NCBI GenBank assembly: GCA_015485895.1
Contig: WFSR01000011.1
Location: 1-11,401, forward strand
Length of the DNA stretch: 11,401 bases
Direction: 5' to 3'
DNA from: Candidatus Microgenomates bacterium
GTDB lineage: Bacteria; Patescibacteriota; Microgenomatia; UBA12405; UBA6130
The position numbers and the translations under genes are program-made. Below are positions 6,033-11,401 of this stretch, piece after piece. Under the pieces are notes generated by a model. It saw only the letters and a list, made by a program, of their open reading frames with translations. It had not been told where the DNA came from and did not search any database. The stretch's first letter is position 1, and each line of letters starts with the position of its first letter.

Positions 6033-6043
6033 GAGGCTACAAT
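6015..6043 (+). promoter_or_regulatory. Promoter of the gyrB-ppa-gyrA operon
   Basis: TTGCAA (6015-6020), a 17-nt spacer and TACAAT (6038-6043) make a good sigma70-type promoter. The predicted start is near 6050, giving a 5' leader of about 38 nt, longer than for other genes in this window. The -35 and spacer coincide with the tRNA-Ala promoter on the opposite strand. Promoters of gyrase genes are often supercoiling-sensitive in other bacteria, but no such element can be proved here. Confidence 0.65.
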
Positions 6044-6054
6044 TAAATATCAAC

Positions 6055-6076
6055 GGGCGGCCCAGTCCGCCTTTTT
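6055..6076 (+). terminator. Terminator-like hairpin in the gyrB leader
   Basis: GGCGG (6056-6060) pairs with CCGCC (6067-6071) across the loop CCCAGT. A G:U pair can extend the stem, and five T residues (6072-6076) follow. It lies between the predicted transcription start and the gyrB ATG at 6088. It could attenuate or stabilise the gyrase mRNA, or simply be a short intrinsic terminator. The stem is short, so its strength is uncertain. Confidence 0.45.
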
Positions 6077-6087
6077 CATGTCTTATT

Positions 6088-8025
6088 ATGGCTAAAGGAA
6101 ACGAATATACCGGCAAACAAATCGTCGTCCTTGAAGGGCTTACCCCTGTTCGCAAAAGGCCAGCCATGTATATCGGCTCGACCGATATTAACGGGCTCCA
6201 CCACTGCCTTTACGAAATAATTGATAATTCTATTGACGAAGCTTTAGCCGGCTATGCCCGCGACGTTTGGGTAATTCTTAACCCCGACGGCTCAGCTACT
6301 GTAGCTGACAATGGCCGCGGCATTCCCGTCGACGTCATCCCCAAATATAAGAAAAGCGCCCTAGAAATTGTAATGACCAAACTCCATGCCGGCGGCAAAT
6401 TTGACGGTCGGGCTTATAAAATTTCCGGCGGTCTCCACGGCGTCGGTTCCAGCGTTGTCAATGCCCTTTCTAACTGGCTTTGGGTTGAGGTCCGCCGCAA
6501 CCACAAAATTTATTTCCAAGAGTACCACCGCGGTATCCCCAAAGCCCCAATCAAAATCATCACCAAGTCACATCATCAATTTCTGACCACCCTCATCCCC
6601 GCCAACACCAGCGGAACAACGACCACTTTCAAACCTGACCCAACTATTTTCAAAGAAACCCAAGAATTTGACAGCCGACGCATCCTTCGTTCTCTAAGAG
6701 AGCGCGCCTACTTGACCCCCGGACTCCGTTTCCATTTTTATGACCGCCGCCCCGACGCTAAGATCCCCGAGTATCATTATTACTTCGAAGGTGGTATCCA
6801 AGCCCTCCTTAAAGCTCTTAACCGCAATCATGATATTGTCCACGAACCAATTTATATCCAAGGCCAGGCTGACAATATCAATGTTGAAATTGCTCTCCAA
6901 TACACCCAAAGCCCGAAAGAAAATGTTCAATCTTTTGTCAATGTTATCAATACCCACGAGGGGGGCACCCACCTGACCGGCTTCCGCACCGGCCTTACCC
7001 GAGCCATCAAAGACTATATCCAAAAAGCAGAAATTAAAGATGGAGAAATTATTGGTGACGACACCCGCGACGGCCTCACCGCCGTTATTTCTGTCAAGAT
7101 GCCCTCCCGCGATCTCCAGTTTGAAGGTCAAACCAAAACCAAGCTTGGCAACAGCGAAGTCCAACCATTGGTAGCTAAAATTGTTAAGAATAATCTTGAT
7201 GTTTACTTCGAAGAGCATCCAGCTACTGCCCGGGCCATCATCGGCCGCATTTTCCTCACCGTCAAGGCCCGCAAAGCCGCCCGAGCTGCCAAAGAGGCAG
7301 TCATGCGCAAGGGACTTTTTGATTCTTTAGGTTTACCAGGCAAATTGGCCGATTGTCAGAGCAAAAACCCGGCTGAATCGGAACTTTATCTAGTCGAGGG
7401 TGACTCCGCCGGTGGGAGCGCCAAACAGGGGAGAGACCGCCATTTTCAGGCCATTTTTCCTCTCCGCGGCAAAATTTTAAACACCGAACGGGCCCGTTTA
7501 GAACGCATTGTCGAATTTCCGGAATTGAAAAATCTCATCGTTGCCTTGGGGATGGGAATTGAGGATAGCGCCGATATTGGTAAGTGCCGCTACCACCGAA
7601 TTATTGTTATGACCGATGCCGATGTCGACGGGGCCCATATTGCCACCTTGCTGTTGACATTTTTCTACCGCCACCTGCCGGAAATTATCGAAAAAGGCTA
7701 TCTTTACATCGCCCAACCACCTCTTTACAAAATTAGCCGCAACAAGCAAATCCATTACGCCTACACCGAAGAAGAAAAAGAACAAATTGTCGCCCAGCTT
7801 GGAGAGGGAAAAATTGAAATTCAGCGTTATAAAGGTTTAGGGGAAATGAACCCCCAGCAACTTTGGGAAACGACGATGGATCCCAAAAACCGCATTCTTA
7901 AGCAGGTAACCATTGAGGATGCCCGGGCTGCCGACGAAATTTTTACTATTTTGATGGGTAAGGATGTTCCCCCGCGGCGGCGCTTTATCCAAGCCAACGC
8001 CAAGATGGCTAACTTAGATTTATAA
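6088..8025 (+). CDS. gyrB: DNA gyrase subunit B
   Basis: This is the ATPase and TOPRIM subunit of the A2B2 gyrase that introduces negative supercoils. At 645 residues it has the compact form without the large enterobacterial insertion. The GHKL ATPase shows E43, D46 and N47 in YEIIDNSIDEA, ADNGRGIP (73-80) and GGLHGVG (114-120). The transducer has the QTK loop (348-350) in EGQTKTKLGN. TOPRIM has EGDSAGG (437-443) and the metal-binding DADVDG (510-515). The C-terminal QRYKGLGEMN (579-588) is intact. ATG 6088 gives a standard N-terminus running into VRKRPAMYIG, and no Shine-Dalgarno is visible. It is first in an operon with ppa and gyrA, with its own promoter and leader hairpin. The identity as gyrase rather than ParE is settled by the GyrA box in the partner gene. 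Confidence 0.98.
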   Translation: MAKGNEYTGKQIVVLEGLTPVRKRPAMYIGSTDINGLHHCLYEIIDNSIDEALAGYARDVWVILNPDGSATVADNGRGIPVDVIPKYKKSALEIVMTKLHAGGKFDGRAYKISGGLHGVGSSVVNALSNWLWVEVRRNHKIYFQEYHRGIPKAPIKIITKSHHQFLTTLIPANTSGTTTTFKPDPTIFKETQEFDSRRILRSLRERAYLTPGLRFHFYDRRPDAKIPEYHYYFEGGIQALLKALNRNHDIVHEPIYIQGQADNINVEIALQYTQSPKENVQSFVNVINTHEGGTHLTGFRTGLTRAIKDYIQKAEIKDGEIIGDDTRDGLTAVISVKMPSRDLQFEGQTKTKLGNSEVQPLVAKIVKNNLDVYFEEHPATARAIIGRIFLTVKARKAARAAKEAVMRKGLFDSLGLPGKLADCQSKNPAESELYLVEGDSAGGSAKQGRDRHFQAIFPLRGKILNTERARLERIVEFPELKNLIVALGMGIEDSADIGKCRYHRIIVMTDADVDGAHIATLLLTFFYRHLPEIIEKGYLYIAQPPLYKISRNKQIHYAYTEEEKEQIVAQLGEGKIEIQRYKGLGEMNPQQLWETTMDPKNRILKQVTIEDARAADEIFTILMGKDVPPRRRFIQANAKMANLDL

Positions 8026-8026
8026 G

Positions 8027-8590
8027 ATGTTACAATTAAAGGCAATGAAGAGACAAACTCTTATCGACACCATCGCTCCCAGCGACCAAAATTTTCCCGC
8101 CGAGGTCAACGCTATTATCGAAATTCCCAAGGGAACGAGCAACAAATATGAGCTCCATAAAAAATGGAATATCTTTCATCTTGACCGAGCTCTTTACGGC
8201 GCCAACCATTATCCCACCGACTATGGCTTCGTCCCCCAAACTCTAGCTGAGGACGGTGACCCCATCGACATTATGGTGGTGACCACTCTTCCAACCTTCC
8301 CCGGCTGCCTCGTCCACGCCCGAGTTATCGGTGGCCTCCATGTCGACGACAGCGGCTCGCGGGACACAAAAATCATCGCTGTCAATGCCCGCAATCCACG
8401 CCTTGATGATATTCAAGAAATTGATGATCTTTACCCTCATTTTCGCCAAGAAATCCACGATTTTTGGCTTAGCTACTCCCGCCTCCAACCCGGCAAAAGA
8501 ATTCTGGTCAAAGAATGGTATTCGCTAGCCACTATCAAAAAATTAATCACTATTGCCCATGAGCGCTACCAAAACAAACACCAAAAGTAA
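8027..8590 (+). CDS. ppa: Family I inorganic pyrophosphatase
   Basis: This soluble enzyme hydrolyses pyrophosphate to two phosphates and so drives nucleic-acid and other polymer synthesis. It has the signature DGDPID (D76, D78, D81). Further conserved residues are E32, K40 and E42 in the EIPKGTSNKYE segment, R54, YPTDYG (62-67), D108, D113 and K115. Numbering is from ATG 8027, giving 187 residues. ATG 8027 is 1 nt after the gyrB stop and suits coupled translation. ATG 8045 gives 181 residues, fits the usual N-terminal length better, and lies 8 nt after a TGTTACAAT element. Either start is possible. Odd point: the usual YK pair near the C-terminus appears as Y150-S151, lacking the phosphate-binding lysine. 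Its last 32 nt overlap gyrA. Confidence 0.96.
   Translation: MLQLKAMKRQTLIDTIAPSDQNFPAEVNAIIEIPKGTSNKYELHKKWNIFHLDRALYGANHYPTDYGFVPQTLAEDGDPIDIMVVTTLPTFPGCLVHARVIGGLHVDDSGSRDTKIIAVNARNPRLDDIQEIDDLYPHFRQEIHDFWLSYSRLQPGKRILVKEWYSLATIKKLITIAHERYQNKHQK
8028..8036 (+). promoter_or_regulatory. Possible internal extended -10 element before ppa
   Basis: TGT-TACAAT lies between the gyrB stop and the second possible ppa start (ATG 8045), 8 nt before it. The same TACAATTAAA string occurs in the gyrB promoter. No convincing -35 is present, so this is tentative. It would allow ppa-gyrA transcription without gyrB. Confidence 0.3.
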
Positions 8591-11213
8591 ACCACCCGCC
8601 GCTATCGGCAAAGTTGTTCCCACCGAAATCACCGCCGAAGTGCGCCGGGCTTATCTTGATTACGCTATGAGCGTTATCGTTATGCGCGCTTTACCTGACG
8701 CCCGTGATGGCCTCAAGCCGGTCCACCGCCGCATCCTTTACGCCATGCAACAAATTGGCCTTACCCCTGGCGGCCGCTACACCAAATCGGCCAAAATTGT
8801 CGGTGAGGTTTTGGGGAAATACCATCCCCACGGTGACGTTTCCGTTTATGACGCCCTGGTACGAATGGCGCAAACTTTTTCCATGCGTTACCCCCTTATT
8901 GACGGCCAGGGTAACTTTGGCTCTATCGATGGCGATCCGCCGGCGGCAATGCGTTACACCGAAGCCCGGCTGGCAAAAATTTCCCAGGAATTTTTATTAG
9001 ATCTCAAAAAAGATACCGTTGAATTTATCGACAACTTTGACCGTACCCTTCAGGAGCCAACCGTTCTGCCAACCCGGCTACCCAATTTACTCCTCAACGG
9101 CAGTGACGGCATTGCTGTAGGGATGGCTACCAAGATCCCTCCCCATAATTTAGGCGAGATTATTGATGCTCTTTTGCTAATGATCCGCCGGGGACATTTA
9201 GAAAAACAGCCCAACCAAGAATTTGAAATCAATAAAATTGACCCTAATACCAGCGATGAACGGCAGAAAATTTTAGCTGATGTTTACCAACTGGAGCAAA
9301 TAAATTTCCACTTTGAAACCGAAGCTACCAGCGAAGAGCTGTTGAAGATCGTCAAGGGTCCTGATTTTCCTACCGCCGGTTATATTTTTGACCGCCAAGC
9401 TATCCAAGCCGCCTACACTACTGGTAAAGGAAAGATTCCTGTCCGCGGCAAAGCAACCATCCAGGAAAATAAAAAAGGACGCTTCCAAATTATTATTTCC
9501 GAAATTCCTTACCAGGTTAATAAAGCAGCCCTGGTCGGCAAAATTGCCAATCTCGCCCGCGATAAAAAAATTACCGGTATCAGTGATCTCCGCGATGAGT
9601 CCGACCGAGAGGGCATCCGCGTTGTCGTTGAGCTGCGTCGTTCGGCTGTCCCCCGGGCCGTCCTTAACAAAATTTATAAATATACCGAACTGCAAACTAG
9701 CTACCCCGTTAACATTGTAGCTTTAGTGGATGGCGTGCCCCAAACTCTCACCCTGCGGCAAATTCTCCTCCACTTCCTTCGTTTCCGCCACCAGGTCATC
9801 CGCCGGCGGACAGTTTTCGATCTCAAGGAAGCCAAGCTCCGGAGCCATATTTTGGAAGGCCTTAAAATCGCCCTTGATAATCTTGATGCAGTCATTGAAA
9901 CGATTAAAAAATCGGCCGATGCCGAGGTTGCTAAGGCCAACTTGATGCGCAAATTCAACCTCACTAGCCTCCAGGCGACGGCTATTCTTGATATGCAGTT
10001 GCGCCGTTTAGCGGCCCTGGAGCGAGCCAAAATTGAAGCCGAATACCAAGCCATTGCCAAAGAGATCAAAAGATTAACTGCCATCCTAAGTAACCCCAAG
10101 ACTATGCTTGCCACCATAGAAAAAGAATTACAGAATTTAAAAGCAACCTATGCTGACCCCCGGCGAACTAAGGTAATTCTTCATAAGATAGGGGAGTTTT
10201 CCGATGAAGACCTTATCCCCAATCAATCAACTATCATTGCCGTTACCAAAGCCGGTTATATTAAACGAATGCCCCGCGAGACTTTCCGTACCCAGCGGCG
10301 GGGCGGTAAAGGCACCAGCGGTATGACTCGTAGAGAAGAAGATGAGATTAAAAATCTCCTTTTTGCTAAGACTCATGACTACCTTCTCGTTTTTACCGAC
10401 CGGGGGCGCGTTTTCCAACTTCGGGTTTGGGAACTACCTGAGGGAAATCGTCAATCTAAGGGTCAGGCCATCATTAATCTTCTTGGTATCAGTCAAGGCG
10501 AACGGGTCAAAGCCATCCTTCGCTATCCAAAAGCTAGCCGGCACCATTATGTCTTCCTGGCCACCAAAAAAGGAATTGTCAAGCGCACCCCATTAGAAAA
10601 GTTCCGCAACATTCGCTCCAGCGGAATTATCGCCCTGGTTATGAATCCCGGCGACGAACTAATCGAAGCCAAATTAACCACCGGCAACAACCAAATCATT
10701 ATTGTTACCCGTCAAGGGAAAAGCATTCGCTTCGCTGAAACCGATGTTCCACCAATGGGGCGTTCGGCTCGGGGAGTAAGGGGTATAAGACTTAAAAAGG
10801 ATGACGAAGTAATCAGTGCCAACATAATTCCTACCAAATTGCCCATTCCCAAGGATCGGCGGCGGCGCGTTTTTCGCGATCTTCTTCTTATTACCGAAAA
10901 TGGCATCGGCAAGCGAACCAACATTTACCTCTTCCCTAAACAAAGGCGCGGCGGAGTTGGCGTTAAGGCTGCTAATCTTTCCCAGAAAACTGGCAACATC
11001 GTCGACGCCCAAGTCGTTGACGAAAATACTGCCCAGATTATCATTACTTCTCAACAGGCCCAGGTTATCCGCTTGCCTCTGCGTAACATTCCCCGTCTCA
11101 ACCGCGCCACTCAAGGTGTTATTTTGATGCGCCTCAACCAGCAAAAAAAGGATAAAGTTGCCGCCATGACCGCCCTCCCCAAAACCGAGAGCCAAAAAAC
11201 AAGCAAAAGTTAA
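8559..11213 (+). CDS. gyrA: DNA gyrase subunit A
   Basis: This is the DNA-cleaving and wrapping subunit of gyrase, 884 residues from ATG 8559. A TTG at 8553 would add two residues. The N-terminal RRAYLDYAMSVIVMRALPD and RDGLKPVHRR lead to KYHPHGD and the catalytic Tyr133 in AAMRYTEARL, preceded by its Arg. The coiled-coil gate covers about 420-540. The C-terminal beta-pinwheel holds a canonical GyrA box QRRGGKG (579-585) and a second QRRGG at 795-799. The box marks true gyrase with DNA-wrapping ability, not ParC. About 40 extra residues occur between about 210 and 260, before GPDFPTAG. Valine 94 (GTT at 8838) stands where E. coli has Ser83, while Asp98 (E. coli Asp87) is kept. The gene overlaps ppa by 32 nt and has no clear ribosome site. 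Confidence 0.98.
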   Translation: MSATKTNTKSKPPAAIGKVVPTEITAEVRRAYLDYAMSVIVMRALPDARDGLKPVHRRILYAMQQIGLTPGGRYTKSAKIVGEVLGKYHPHGDVSVYDALVRMAQTFSMRYPLIDGQGNFGSIDGDPPAAMRYTEARLAKISQEFLLDLKKDTVEFIDNFDRTLQEPTVLPTRLPNLLLNGSDGIAVGMATKIPPHNLGEIIDALLLMIRRGHLEKQPNQEFEINKIDPNTSDERQKILADVYQLEQINFHFETEATSEELLKIVKGPDFPTAGYIFDRQAIQAAYTTGKGKIPVRGKATIQENKKGRFQIIISEIPYQVNKAALVGKIANLARDKKITGISDLRDESDREGIRVVVELRRSAVPRAVLNKIYKYTELQTSYPVNIVALVDGVPQTLTLRQILLHFLRFRHQVIRRRTVFDLKEAKLRSHILEGLKIALDNLDAVIETIKKSADAEVAKANLMRKFNLTSLQATAILDMQLRRLAALERAKIEAEYQAIAKEIKRLTAILSNPKTMLATIEKELQNLKATYADPRRTKVILHKIGEFSDEDLIPNQSTIIAVTKAGYIKRMPRETFRTQRRGGKGTSGMTRREEDEIKNLLFAKTHDYLLVFTDRGRVFQLRVWELPEGNRQSKGQAIINLLGISQGERVKAILRYPKASRHHYVFLATKKGIVKRTPLEKFRNIRSSGIIALVMNPGDELIEAKLTTGNNQIIIVTRQGKSIRFAETDVPPMGRSARGVRGIRLKKDDEVISANIIPTKLPIPKDRRRRVFRDLLLITENGIGKRTNIYLFPKQRRGGVGVKAANLSQKTGNIVDAQVVDENTAQIIITSQQAQVIRLPLRNIPRLNRATQGVILMRLNQQKKDKVAAMTALPKTESQKTSKS

Positions 11214-11218
11214 AAATT

Positions 11219-11232
11219 CCAAGCACCAAGCA
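11219..11232. repeat. 7-bp tandem repeat, (CCAAGCA)2
   Basis: Two perfect units, followed by CCAAACC, which merges into the start of repeat copy B. They begin 5 nt after the gyrA stop. Although short, the position mirrors the 7-bp array beside copy A. Confidence 0.6.
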
Positions 11233-11234
11233 CC

Positions 11235-11401
11235 AAACCTGCTCCGACGGACGTCGGGGCAAATCCTAATTACCAAAATCCTAATCCGCCAGCTGGCGGA
11301 CTAAACAAATTCAAATGTTCAAAATTCAAATGTTCAAAACATCTTTGTTATCTTTCGTTTGTTTCGGTCATTTGGTCATTTGGTTATTGCCTGCCCCGAC
11401 G
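11235..11401. repeat. Modular intergenic inverted repeat, copy B (cut by window edge)
   Basis: It follows gyrA. It opens with a hairpin (GCTCCGAC/GTCGGGGC, loop GGAC, 11241-11260), then shares the left arm of copy A. A 16-bp palindrome replaces about 10 nt of copy A in the middle of this arm. After CAAATGTTCAAAACAT comes a short T-rich spacer, and a partial right arm with TCATTTGGTCATTTGG (about 11368-11383). The last bases, CCTGCCCCGACG, begin another copy of the opening hairpin. It could serve as the end of the gyrase transcript, although no classic hairpin plus T-run is seen immediately after gyrA. Confidence 0.85.
11285..11300. repeat. 16-bp perfect palindrome nested in repeat copy B
   Basis: TCCGCCAGCTGGCGGA equals its own reverse complement. 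It is G+C-rich within A/T-rich surroundings and sits exactly where copy A has ATTCTAAATC, with matching sequence on both sides. That layout looks like a small mobile or exchangeable palindrome module. Confidence 0.9.

Noticed and set aside
6044..6087. Metabolite riboswitch in the gyrB leader
   Set aside because: The leader is only about 40 nt with one short hairpin, too small for a known riboswitch aptamer.
5901..6167. Minus-strand open frame of 88 codons across the tRNA and gyrB promoter
   Set aside because: It runs over a perfect tRNA-Ala and the gyrB start, and its protein has no recognisable features.
6694..7218. Long minus-strand open frame inside gyrB (and similar ones in ppa and gyrA)
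   Set aside because: These lie antisense to strongly conserved genes and encode low-complexity hydrophobic or repetitive sequence, as expected for codon shadows.
8553..8590. Overlap of ppa and gyrA as a sign of frameshift or sequencing error
   Set aside because: Both proteins are full length with intact ends, and other genes here overlap too, so compaction explains it.
8553..11213. ParC/ParE (topoisomerase IV) instead of gyrase
   Set aside because: A canonical GyrA box QRRGGKG is present in the C-terminal domain, which marks gyrase.

Overview
The window looks like a chromosomal stretch of a small-genome bacterium, most likely a member of the Candidate Phyla Radiation / Patescibacteria. This is an inference. 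It rests on very tight gene packing with overlapping genes, almost no Shine-Dalgarno sites, A/T-rich modular intergenic repeats of a kind I associate with that group, a DUF4143-type ATPase, and compact housekeeping proteins. TGA serves as a stop at least once (gene at 4610-5134) and tryptophan is TGG, so the recoded-UGA lineages (Gracilibacteria/Absconditabacteria) are unlikely. No phage, transposase or CRISPR is visible.

Left part (1-2861, all minus strand): an almost complete DUF4143-family AAA ATPase with a nuclease-like C-terminus runs off the left edge and has its own promoter. Upstream of it is a two-gene unit, an alpha/beta hydrolase followed by a short-chain dehydrogenase, behind an extended -10 promoter.

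Middle part (2910-5654, minus strand): a five-gene operon. In transcription order it encodes a 5-TM membrane protein, a small all-helical protein with an RNxxxH (HEPN ribonuclease-like) motif, a one-cluster ferredoxin, a membrane-anchored cysteine-rich thioredoxin-fold protein with a CPYG site, and a SpoU-family RNA 2'-O-methyltransferase. Junctions are a 37-nt overlap, an ATGA overlap, a TAA/ATG abutment and a 3-nt gap. This is the least conventional gene set here and the best candidate for an undescribed function.

Intergenic hub (5620-6087): a long modular inverted repeat, a 7-bp tandem repeat, a minus-strand tRNA-Ala (anticodon CGC, G3:U70), and two good sigma70-type promoters that overlap on opposite strands, one for the tRNA and one for gyrB.

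Right part (6088-11213, plus strand): a gyrase operon in the order gyrB - inorganic pyrophosphatase - gyrA, with a 1-nt gap and a 32-nt overlap. GyrA carries a canonical GyrA box, so this is gyrase rather than topoisomerase IV. After gyrA a second copy of the modular repeat, carrying an inserted 16-bp perfect palindrome, runs to the window end.

Several predicted promoters place the -10 hexamer only 6-9 nt before the start codon, which suggests leaderless mRNAs are common in this organism.
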